From the NCBI GenBank assembly GCA_905250125.1, contig CAJNOL010000064.1:186001-250000 (forward strand): a stretch of DNA of 64,000 nt, read 5' to 3'. Position 1 is the first letter of the stretch; every line of letters begins with the position of its first letter. The stretch is from Rotaria sordida. Lineage: Eukaryota > Rotifera > Eurotatoria > Philodinida > Philodinidae. The translations under genes were made by a program, and so were the position numbers. Below, piece by piece: positions 11,112-21,926 of the stretch. The notes beneath the pieces were generated by a model that was given only the letters and a program-made list of their open reading frames with translations, did no database searches and was not told the origin of the DNA.

Positions 11112-11322
11112 TTGAGATAGCGACTTTTTACGATTACCTTCTTGCAGCATCCTACTTAGCTAGTAAAATCAAAGTCTTGAATTGTGACCTCAAACTTGGT
11201 TAACACCAAGAACTTAATCAGACTAATTTGCCTGTAAAATTTTAGAACTTCGGGTTAAACTATCCCCAACATAGTAGTATGTTAACAGAAACGCACTTTT
11301 TTTCAGAAGTATTTATACTATG

Positions 11323-11532
11323 CAGGGGTGGCGCGACCGGGGGGTAGTCGGGGGTGCGACACCCCCCCAATCTTCAAAAATTTCTGTTTTTTTGCTCAAC
11401 AAAATCAGGAAATTTTCTTCCATTTGTCACCAAAAACAATGTTACACCCCCCGAAAAATTGCAGACTTCGTCTTTCTAGTCCAAAAAATTTCGCTACACC
11501 CCCCCAATCTTGGTTGACTCGCGCCACCCCTG
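11323..11532. mobile_element. 210 bp hAT-type MITE
   Basis: Terminal inverted repeats CAGGGGTGGCGCGA are flanked by a perfect 8 bp duplication ATACTATG (11315-11322 and 11533-11540). An 8 bp duplication and CAGGGGTGG-type ends are typical of the hAT superfamily. The GC-rich interior with C-runs contrasts with the AT-rich surroundings and codes for nothing. Confidence 0.88.
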
Positions 11533-11659
11533 ATACTATGCATAGATATTTTAGAAAATTCATATCTTACGAGAGAAGATCTCTAAGTGATCCATCGCTT
11601 TTAAGTCAGAACTATGTACATTATGTATGCCATAATGAGTTATGAATATCCTGAAAAGA

Positions 11660-12000
11660 CTTACTGCCAAGATACTGCATTTTTACAGTATTTTCAAAGC
11701 ACAGTGCCGTGATCTTCTCAGAAACATCAGAAAAACTTCGACTTGAAACTTTGTATAGTGACAGGCCGCAGTGAGAATAGTATATTGTGAAAGGCTGAGA
11801 TCTTCTGATTGCTCCTGTTCTAACTGTAACCTAAGATAGGAACAACCAAGAGATCTGAAACTTTCACAATAAACTATTTTCATTGAGGCTAGTCACTATA
11901 CAAAGTTTCAAGTCAAAGTTGTTCTGATGTTCCTGAGGAGACCACGGCACTGTGCTTAGAAAATACCGTAAAAATGCAGTATCTTGGCAACAATAAGCTA
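11660..12000. mobile_element. Inverted-repeat element
   Basis: Arms at about 11665-11775 and 11885-11995 are inverted copies, sharing TGCCAAGATACTGCATTTTTAC, GCACAGTGCCGTG and CTTGAAACTTTGTATAGTGAC. The spacer is about 110 bp. No clear target duplication was found. It is a likely MITE of unknown superfamily. Confidence 0.7.
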
Positions 12001-12470
12001 TGGAATTGAAATCTCTTAAGTTCTTAGTGCGAACAAAATTTCCGGTCAAAATTCGAGATTTTGATTTTATCGAAAAAGTAAGATGGTGCAAGCAAGTTAC
12101 AGTAAAAAAATAGATATCTCAGCTGAATTGCAACTTGAGCACAATTCCTCTTACGCTTTTTTTAGTATATATAATCCATATTTTTGAACGAAATTTGAGC
12201 TTAAAAGCTTTTTCTCATCTGGAGAGGCTTTCTGATAAGACTTAGTGCATCGATTGTCACTGTCACACGATTTCGTCAATAACATCATCCTGATTTTTTT
12301 TAGACCAGTGAATTGTATATTGACTAAATGAGATTTTCTATTACAGTGATTCGAGAGAAAAGAGATCCACTGCTTCTGTTTATGATTAGTTCGACTATAG
12401 GTTAGCTTTGATCATTTAAAAATTGACTAAGGATGATCAATAGAACAGACTTGATCTCTTTCAGATTATA

Positions 12471-14181
12471 ATGAATAAATCATCAACACCGGGTATAAAA
12501 CAAATTCAATATGATCGTCAACTTCGTCTATGGGGTGATCATGGACAAAAAGCATTAGAATCTGGCCGTGTTTGTTTGATTGGTGCTAATGCATTAGGTA
12601 CAGAAATTCTTAAAGCTCTTGTTTTACCTGGTCTTGGTTCATTTACAATTATTGATCATGAATTAGTCACATTAGCTGATTGTGGTTCGAATTTTTTTGT
12701 TCATTCATCAATGATTAATCAATCACGTGCCCGTATTACTTGTGATTTTTTAACACAATTAAATCCTGATGTACATGGTATCTACATTGATAAACCATCT
12801 ATTGATGATTTACTTAAACAAAATACATTTGATTTTAGTCAATTTAATATTGTTATTACGGCTAATCTATCAATAAATACATTAAATATTCTTGCTAATC
12901 ATTTATGGATGCTTAAAATACCTCTACTGGTTGCTCGTATTTATGGGTAAGATTGAATAGAAAAAAAAATTTACTTGTGAATTATTTTGTTTGTTTTTAT
13001 TAGTTTTATTGGTACAATTCGTCTTCAAATATTTGAACATTATGTTATTGAAGCACATCCTGATGATACAATACCAGATCTTCGTCTTGATCAACCATTA
13101 AATACATTTATTAATTATTGTAATTCAATTGATTTGAATTCTTTAACACGTGAAGAACATTTACATTTGCCATCACTTATTATTCTATTTAAAACATTAC
13201 AAATTTGGCAAAAACAACATAATAGAAATGATTTACCACATACACATATAGACAAAGATGAATTTAAAAAAATTCTCGATCAATTATCCCATCATTCATC
13301 ATATGATATTCATGATAAAGAAAAATATCTTGAAAATTTTGAAGAAGCTAAACGAACAATACCATCACGTCTTGTTAAAACAAATCTTCCATCAACAATA
13401 AAAGAATTATTTCAAGATCAATCTTGTTTAGAATTATCAGAACAAACAAATATATTTTGGTTCATTATTCATGCAATAAAATTATTTAGTGAAAATGAAG
13501 GACAAGGTTTATTACCTGTTCGTGGTGAAGTACCAGATATGATAACAAATACAGATTCATATATTAAAATTCTAAAAATTTATCAAGAACAAGCAAAAAA
13601 AGATTGTGAAATTGTTAATAATTATCTTTTTGATTTATTAAAAAAATATCGTTTATCAAATGAATATATTGATTCATATGATCTTGCTGAAATCTATTGT
13701 AACAATGCATCATTTTTAAAAGTATTAAGAACAACAGCAATAAAAAATGAAAATAATTTAATAGATGAAACAGATTCAAATCTTTCTTGGTAATTCGTTT
13801 GTCTTTTGTTTTTAAAATACTATTTGACTTTCTTTTTTTTATAGGTATATTGGCTTATATCTATGTGATTTGTTTTATGAAAAATTTCATCGTTATCCGG
13901 GAGAATTTCTTTCCGATGACAGACAATTTGAAATTGATTTAAATGATTTAAAACAAATAAGTAAAAAACTATCTAGTAAAAATTTTATGAGTGATGATAA
14001 ACAACAAATTCTTGAAGAATTATGTCGATATGGAGCATCAGAACTTCATTCAATTGCTGCTTTTATTGGTGGATGTTGTGCACAAGAAGCAATTAAATTA
14101 ATAACACATCAATATATTCCTATTGATAATACACTTATTTATAATGGTATTCAACAATCCATAAATGTATTTAAGCTTTAA
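12471..14181 (+). CDS. NAE1: NEDD8-activating enzyme E1 regulatory subunit
   Basis: Three exons (12471-12946, 13004-13789, 13845-14181) encode about 532 residues, against 534 in human NAE1 (APP-BP1). The start reads YDRQLRLWGDHGQKAL, the hallmark of E1-family subunits, followed by the nucleotide-fold stretch VCLIGANALGTEILK. The central part is the helical insert seen in place of the catalytic-cysteine domain. The end, ELHSIAAFIGGCCAQEAIKL, is the conserved C-terminal helix of the E1 fold. The protein pairs with UBA3 to activate NEDD8 for cullin neddylation. A T-rich tract with a splice acceptor (AG at 12463-12464) lies 6 nt before the ATG and may receive a spliced leader. AATAAA occurs at 14189-14194. 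Confidence 0.95.
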
Positions 14182-15830
14182 ATGTTAGAATAAAATGAAA
14201 GTAAATTGAAGGATATTCAACAAAGTTTTTATGATGTAATGGTTGTTTCAGTAAAATTGGAAACAAGTTTTTTTTTTTATAATTAATAAAAAATTTTTTT
14301 ATTGATGATAATAAATACGAAAACCAAAATTATTATATAAAACTGATAGGAAGAAAAAGTTAATATGAAAAATCAAATTTTCTAAATTCTCTCTTGGAAA
14401 TAAAGCCTCAAATGATAAAAAAATAATGAAAATTGAATTCTTTCATGTTTATTTTTTATGCACCACGAAAAGATTTCATATCCTAATCGAATTTTCAACA
14501 GGAACATACACTCGTTTATAGTAAAACTAAAATAATTTTTTGAAATTGTTAACTATTGTGGTCAACTATAGACATTTTGACTAAGATTGTCGGATCAGAC
14601 CCAGATTTACCTCATTAATCATCATAAAAATCTTTATTTCTATGAATAGTTAGAACATTTCTTAGCGCTTAGCAGTATGCATACATAGTGTTCTGCAGGA
14701 CAACATAGTACTGGAAACTACAGCGTGTACTATTTATGCATAGAAACAAAACTTCTTAGGATGAATAATAAGATAAATTTCGGCCTATCATTGTGGTAAC
14801 TGAACTCATTATAAACTTACTTGAAATGATTGATCTCTCCTTTCTAGTGAGGTACATCCCTAAGTCTTGAAAGTATTTTCAACTTACTGTTCCTAAACTC
14901 TTTAATGATATCTTAAAAATCTGGATACTTTGCTTTCCTATTACTTTAAGACAAAATCACAAATAATAATAAGGAATATATAGATGTGTATTAAAAATAC
15001 ATCATAATAATTGTATATGAATATTGAATAGCTGTTTGTATTTTATTCGTATTTCTTTTATTATTGCTATTGTCGAAATTAAAGAGTAGGGATGTATAAG
15101 AGCCATCTTCAGTGTCCCTCTGTATATAGAATTTCATGAGAAATCATTCACTAACAAAATCGAACCATTTCTAAAGTATTCAGACCCTTTTTTTGCTCAA
15201 AATATTGACACATATACTCTTGTATCATAGGTTGAAGATTATTTATACAAGGAAGAATAGTGAGCCATATAAACTTTCGCATAACACGACACTTCGAACA
15301 AAAAACTTTATTAATCAACTACCCATCCCATAGTGTATCGTTGCTGAAAATTTTAGTTCGAATAGTTGAATTTTTGCTGAGTACTGATATAAATATTATG
15401 CCAGACGAGCATCAGAATCATATGCTTATATTATCCCTCCTGCTCACTGTTTTCTAAATATGTTGAGAAAGGAAGAAAAGCCACATGAGTTTTCGATCGA
15501 TTCTGACTGCTAGAAACAAGTGCCACCCATCTCTATTTTTGTTTTTGAACAGTATGAATATTTTGAGCAACAATGGATTTGCATACTTCAGAAATAGTTT
15601 TATTATATTGACAAACGATTTTTCATGAAATTCTACATCAAACAAGTTATGAATGAAAAGAAACTGAAGATTGGTGAAAAAATATCTCTGACACACCTCT
15701 ATCCTTTAAAAACATGATTTTTCTTTGACCACATAAAGATAAAAAAAAATGAAGAGTATTAGATATCTTATATTGACTTTAGATTGAGGGTAAAAAAAGA
15801 AAGACAACTTGCTAGTTTGTATCATTCGTA
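14182..15830. other. Intergenic between NAE1 and the glycoside hydrolase
   Basis: AT-rich, with only short open frames of no visible similarity and no recognisable paired repeats. Confidence 0.5.
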
Positions 15831-17021
15831 ATGATGAATATCAACGAATACTTGCTAATACTTTTCTTATGCTGTGTAACATTCAAATCTGTTTATGTAT
15901 TGTCACTGTCTGGAACCAACCAGAAACAATACAATCAAATCAATGCTGATCCAATTCTTATTGAAATTGCTTGGACAGCTCATGATTATGATCTTCATAC
16001 AATTCCTTCTTTACAACTTGTTACAAATCCTCTTGTATCACGTCAATTTTCACCAATTAGTAACAAAATATTTACAAATTTACAACAACTCAATGCTGAA
16101 TATGCTCGATATGCTGTTTGGTTTCCTTATCCGAAATTAGCTGTTGCTGAACTTGATCCACCATCAGGTTTATTTCAATGTAGTAATGTTGGTGAAAATT
16201 ATTCAATACATTTGTCATGTGAACAAGGTGGTGGTGTAATAAGTAAAATTGATTTTGCATCATTTGGAACAGCTATTGGTGCTTGTGGTCAAATGAAACA
16301 AGGTACATGTAATGCAGCAAATAGTTCAGATATTATTCAACGAGCATGTATTGGTCAACAAAAATGTAGTGTTACAGCAAGTACTGATCTTTTTGGAGAT
16401 CCTTGTAAGTATTATTCGAGAAAAAGAAAAAAATTAAATTAATAATTTTTATACATTTATTATTTTAGGTACAGGTACATCTAAACGATTATTAGTTCAA
16501 ATTGAATGTAATCCACCACAAAATAATACCTATTGGAATTTCACTCATATAGATCCAATGTTAGAAGATTTTCTTAAGGCAACTGATGGTCATTCACGTA
16601 TCATTTCATTTTCTACTCAACCTACATGGCTCTTTCAACAAGATACACCACATATTTATCCAGATAATGCAACATATGTTGATTGGGGATATCCAGTTGG
16701 AACAAAATTTATTGATGATACAATGCAAACATTAGGTGATTATTATGGACGTCTATTTGCTTGGTATACACGTGGTGGTTTTATAGATGAATATGGTTTA
16801 AAACATAATTCAGGATATGAATATGATTGGGATTATACAGAAATATTTAATGAAGTTGAAGCAGAACACCAAATGACTGTTGAATATTATACTCGAGCAT
16901 ATGATGCTGTTATTCAAGGTATTCGACGACATACAAATAATTATGATATGAAATATGTCGGCATGGCATTGGGAAGTAAATCATTAGAGAAGATTATTGT
17001 CTGATAATATATATGTATTAG

Positions 17022-17345
17022 AGTGAGGGAGCTGCGAATCCTTCCAGACCCAGACTCGCCCGACTTCACAGTTTTATTTTGTTTTGCTGGGTTCGGGTTC
17101 AATCTTTTATTTTTTTGTCGAGTCCGGTTACACATTTATGTGGACTCTAGGCTCTCGAGATGAGAAATACAGCAACAAGGTATAACTGTACGTTGAGTTT
17201 TTTTTCTGAGTAGCGAATAAATAGCTAAAACCTTGGTCCTTTACTTGTTTATGTACACAAAGGGTGCCAGGTATTGATGCAAAAAATCTCGGGTTTGGAC
17301 TCGGCCGGGTCTGGGCTCATAAAAACATCTACCCGCAACTCCCTA
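17022..17345. mobile_element. MITE nested inside the insertion
   Basis: Ends are inverted: AGGGAGCTGCG on the left and AGGGAGTTGCG on the right read inward. Both sides are flanked by copies of ATTAGAGT or a close variant, which suggests an 8 bp duplication and therefore a hAT-like element. There is no coding capacity. Confidence 0.6.
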
Positions 17346-17348
17346 ATT

Positions 17349-17517
17349 AGAGTTCTACGGGACAGTCCCGAATCTAGAAAAATCCCATTTGCTTCTTCCC
17401 ACGGAGCAATCGAAATTGTTCAAAGATTTTTCGGGACGGGACAAACGAGACTCAATGAAATCTGGGACACGAAAAAGTTTGTCTTGCAAGATTCTAATAT
17501 ATCCATATATGAATCCT
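17349..17517 (+). repeat. Dispersed GGGAC-rich repeat, copy 1
   Basis: It matches the minus strand of 33060-33220 over most of its length. Shared blocks include GGACAGTCCCGAA, a GCTTC/GCTCG...TCC segment, ATCGARATTG, and CGGGACGGGACA versus AGACGGGACAAT. It forms the right part of the insertion in the glycoside hydrolase gene. Confidence 0.6.
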
Positions 17518-18361
17518 TTAGATCATAATGAATTTGATTGGTATCGATATTTTTTAAATCATTCAAATCATGCACCTGATATTCCACTGGATATGATATC
17601 ATATCATTTTTATGCTATTGGAAGTTCACGTATTGATCCTCAAAGTTGGGAGTCATTTTTTACTCAACTTGATACATTTACATTTGAAGTTGAACAAATT
17701 GAAGAAATTCGAAAAATTCTTTCACCAGAAACACGAACAACTATCGATGAATTAGGTGTTATTCTTTCTGATGATAATAATCCAAATGCACCATTATTTC
17801 CATTAATTTATTGGAATGCAGCTGCTGCACTCTATGGTTATGCATGGGGAAAAATATCTCGATATGGTATTAATGTTGTTGGACATAGTCAACTTGTTGG
17901 TTAGTATTTGATATATTAATTATCATATGTAATTTTATTTTTTGTGAATAGGTTATCCACAATTATCTGATCTTCAGCTTCAACCTCAATATCCAAGTGT
18001 TGCTTTACTCAACTGGACAACAGGTGAAGGAACAGCTAAATATTGGACATCTAAATTATTAATTGATACAGTTGATATTGACAATGATCAAGGTGTTATA
18101 ACTCGAACAACCGATATTAATAATCAAAATATTTTTAGTCAAGCATTTATTGGTAAAAATAATCGACGATGGGTTTTAATTATTAATAAACGATATGCTA
18201 ATGTTGACGTATTTTTACCTGGATGTACTGGTGGTCGAATGCAAATTATTAATGAAGCATCAGGTTTTGGACCAGCTACTGAAGTTACATTAACATTAAG
18301 TCGAATAACATTAAGTCCATATGCTATTGCTATCGTTCATATGCCTGCTACTGATGTTTAA

Positions 18362-21300
18362 ACTTCAAAACGACAATAAATAATCTTAAGATTAATGTTT
18401 ATCATGAACAAAATTTAATTTATAATATAGTTAGAAATATATGAATAAAATATAAATTTATTTATTACATATTTTGATATGATTTTTGAGATGCGTGATT
18501 TCTTCAGATAAAAATATTTACACCTCTAGGTTTGGGCATTTATTTTATCTAATTTTTATGTAGCAGACATATGTTGAGTTACTCTATATACCCCGAAAAA
18601 CTCAGTCTTGTAGGCATTGGTTCTGCCGAATTATTATCGAAAAACTAGCGTTAATGATGTAACACAAAAAGGACAAAGGTATTTACTGAACAAGTTTTCA
18701 TTCAAAAAACTCTGAAAGCTAAATAGTATTTTTAAAAACTAAATAGTGCATTTTGTAGAGAGTTCTTCAGGCTACAAAATCTCTACGCAAAGTTTTTTCT
18801 GAACATGCTTAGGGTTTAAAAAATTGAGTTTATTCATTGTCAGCGACGTGAATGAGTACGAATATAGAAATGAAAAATCGTTTTGTAATTGAATGAGAAG
18901 TCTAAAAAATCATTGCTAAATGATGCAAATCCTTTTTGTAGATCGTGAAATGATAGAAAAATAAAATGTTTTATTCTGTGACAAGAGCAGACCTCTGAAA
19001 CACTAGTTTTTGGAGGCAATCTTTTGAGTCCGATCTTACTGAAACTCTTGAACTTTTCTGTCATAAGTTTAATTAGGTGTGAGCTGAAAGATCCAATATT
19101 TTTACATATATTCATGGAAGAAGGATTTATTCAAAAAAAAAACCTTTATAAAGAATCCAATGATTATGTCCGATTTTCTCTGATTCTGTATGATTTTGAC
19201 CTATTATATAACATATCATGAATTACATGCTTAATTCTAATATCTTATATCACTTTCGTTTTTTTTTTGGTTACGTTACATATAAAAAAAAACATGTCTA
19301 AGTAAATTTTTTTCACAAAATTTCGAGATAATGATTTTATAATAATTAAATAGCGAACATTATTTTTAACTAATCTCAAATTTTAATTAATTCTGAAATA
19401 ATATAGAGATAAGTCCAATTTTTCTATCCAAATCATGTTTAATCAAGCTTATATTGGTCAAAATTTCAATTCCCTCATATAATCCTTTAGGCTATTCAAT
19501 GTGCAACGATGCACGTTCCATTTGATGATAATGAAATATTTCTTTGTTTAACACATTATCTATATAAATAGCTTACGAAATGTGCGTATGCATGCGCATC
19601 TTCTGCTTGATAGACAGTCGAAGGATACACGCAGATACACAAGCATTATTACTCCATTCATATCGATTTGATAAGCATGAAAGAATACAGAATATGTGAG
19701 AGAATAATAGATATTATCATTTTCGCATCTGTTCAAACATTTCGATTCTTAGTTTCTTTTCTCTTGTTTATATTGACTAATTATTGGAGAAATAAAAAAA
19801 TATCATCTACCAATCAATAATAACAACCAATAATAAGATATAAGAAAGTGTCTAGTTTATTTATTTTCTTTTGCTATTACCATGAATTCAATGATTCTAT
19901 ATCAGAAGTACAGAATCTACCTGTGTGGGAAGGAGAAGGGAAATTCGAATAAAGAAATATTTCTCTTAAAACAATAGAGAGCACAGACTTCGTACATAGC
20001 TTCTGTGATTTATTTATTAATAGGAAAATATCTAAGCAGATTTTTCTTTTATATAACTATACAACCCATGACTTTATGGAATATGAAAACTGTTTCTCTC
20101 TTATTGATGATGAACAAAGATAAGTTTTTTTTGTGCTAAATAAATCGCTATCTCTATCGTTTTCTTCATATGTGCACGAATGAAAAAAAAGAGAATTCGA
20201 CTTTTCCTTTATTTTTATATCAGGAGGAAATTTTTCGTCTTACCGGTAGCTTCTTTACTCCTGCTCTATATAGGATTTTTCAAAAGTCTTGAAGTGTAAC
20301 AAAATTAGTTTATATGCAGTTAGAGAATAGCTCCTAACCGAATGTTTTTTTATATAAACCTTGAGTAGTCATATTAGTCTTTCAAATAACATTTCAAAGT
20401 CTCTTCTCAAATTTTTTATTTGACGCCTGGTTTTTTCCGTCATTTTCTGCATGAAAAATATATTTTTGTTTTGATAATTCATTCCAAAATTCTTGAAGAA
20501 GCTTCATTGTAGTCAATGACTTTCTTTTTTAATTTGAAGGACAATGTCAAGATGTAGCGCATGACAGAGCCCATTTTTTGAATTACATTTTGTTACTATT
20601 ATATAAAAGAATATATTCATAATCAGAGTGTCATTTTTTTGAGACATTGAACTTTTCTCTCCTTAAAAAGTAAGAGTTTAAAAAAGAATAAAATCTATAG
20701 AATGAAGGCCTACAGAGAATTTTTGAATTGCCGAACGAGCTAGTTTTGACCCTTGTTTGTTCAATATCTCCCGAAAACATCATGATATAGGACTGAAAAT
20801 TTTATCATAGCTTTTTTATTACAGCTCCAACATATTCTGAAAATTTCATACAATTTAAATGTTTCTAGGCCAAGATCGATTTTTGAAAGATTGCATTAAA
20901 GATTTTTTTAATAAAGTGCTGAACAGTTCTAAGAAAAAAAGTTTATCTTATGCATTTATTTAACGTTCATTACTATCCACTGGCTATATGTTCAGTCATC
21001 GGATCGAAATAGATAAAACTTATGAAAACGTTCCGCGCAGAACAAAGATTGTATGTTGAACTATGGATGAATTATTTTATAAATACTAAGTTTACTGACA
21101 TATAACTTACCAAAAATTTATTAAAGAAAACAGTACAAGAAGTTCAAACTATAAACAAATAAAAACTAGATTGTACAAATACTCAAGATTTATATTAAAA
21201 AAATTCGATTAGGGGATTATTCTCAATCTGCATATAAACTAAGTTTGTCGTACTTCAAGATTTATGAAATACCCTGTTCTTATGCTGATTTGCATGATTC

Positions 21301-21926
21301 ATAGCTATGAAAGTTAGCATACTATTCAAGTCCATATCGCGTTGCTTTATTTTTCTTTCTAGGTCAAAACAATACATATTTTTTGTGACGAAAAAGCGAG
21401 TTATAGAGATAGACGACATTGATCATGTGTATATATATGCAGGCATACTTTTGTTGTCACCAATCAAATCATTATATATATGTTGTCAAATCAAAAACGA
21501 AACGAAAGAAAAAAAAAGAAAACGAATGTTTTCTTCAAATGAGACGGTGTCTATAATGAATCTGAATTTTATTTTTCATATTGTGGTTTTCTTGTAGATA
21601 AAATAAAACAAGGCTTTTTTTTGTTACATTGACGTAAGTAATTACAAAATTTTCTCATATGTTTGTTTTTTTAATATTAATAAGAGAATGATTTTGTGAA
21701 ATCTTATGTTGCCTATATGTTCTGACAAGTTCTATTAATTTTTTTTTTCTGTAGAGAATTGATTCTAATAGAGTATTATCATTGATTTGATTTTTTCATT
21801 ATTCTCTATAAAAGACAAGTGTAATTTTTTTTTGACCATATGTGACACATTTACATGAGATAATACAAGAGAAAGTCATTTGCTTTTTGTTTTTGGACAT
21901 TTTTTGAATTTATTAAATAAAATGTA
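18362..21926. other. Long intergenic region upstream of the PAX6-like gene
   Basis: 3.5 kb of AT-rich DNA without supported exons. Short open frames (19024-19221, 21307-21597) have no recognisable similarity. Regulatory DNA of the developmental gene downstream would be expected here, but I see no specific motif I can defend. Confidence 0.5.

Larger units (their letters stand above)
16989..17522. mobile_element. Nested insertion in the glycoside hydrolase coding region
   Basis: The 534 bp between 16989 and 17522 is flanked by TTAGA at 16984-16988 and again at 17518-17522. Removing one copy plus the insert restores the frame as SLDHNEFDW. The inserted DNA is composite: an outer repeat, also present near 33060-33220, which itself holds a smaller MITE at about 17022-17345. 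GGGAC-rich stretches such as ACGGGACAGTCCCGAA characterise the outer element. Confidence 0.7.
15831..18361 (+). pseudogene. Secreted glycoside hydrolase with SUEL lectin domain, interrupted by an insertion
   Basis: Exons are 15831-16404, 16469-16988 continuing at 17523-17899, and 17952-18361. Without the 534 bp insertion they give about 626 residues in one frame. A signal peptide (YLLILFLCCVTF) comes first. A short catalytic-domain lead-in is followed by a SUEL/galactose-binding lectin domain at roughly residues 115-200, with the usual cysteine pattern ending in GDPC-TGTSKRLLVQIEC. The rest is a TIM-barrel-like hydrolase with candidate acid/base EIFNEVEAEH, candidate nucleophile TTIDELGVI, and a C-terminal beta domain. 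The pair of glutamates suggests a clan GH-A enzyme near GH39, but I cannot fix the family. It would act on secreted or environmental carbohydrate. The insertion carries stops, so it either kills the gene or must be spliced out. Horizontal origin is possible. Confidence 0.7.

Noticed and set aside
11320-11645. Two overlapping plus-strand frames
   Set aside because: Both run through the hAT MITE and its flank; no similarity or exon signals.
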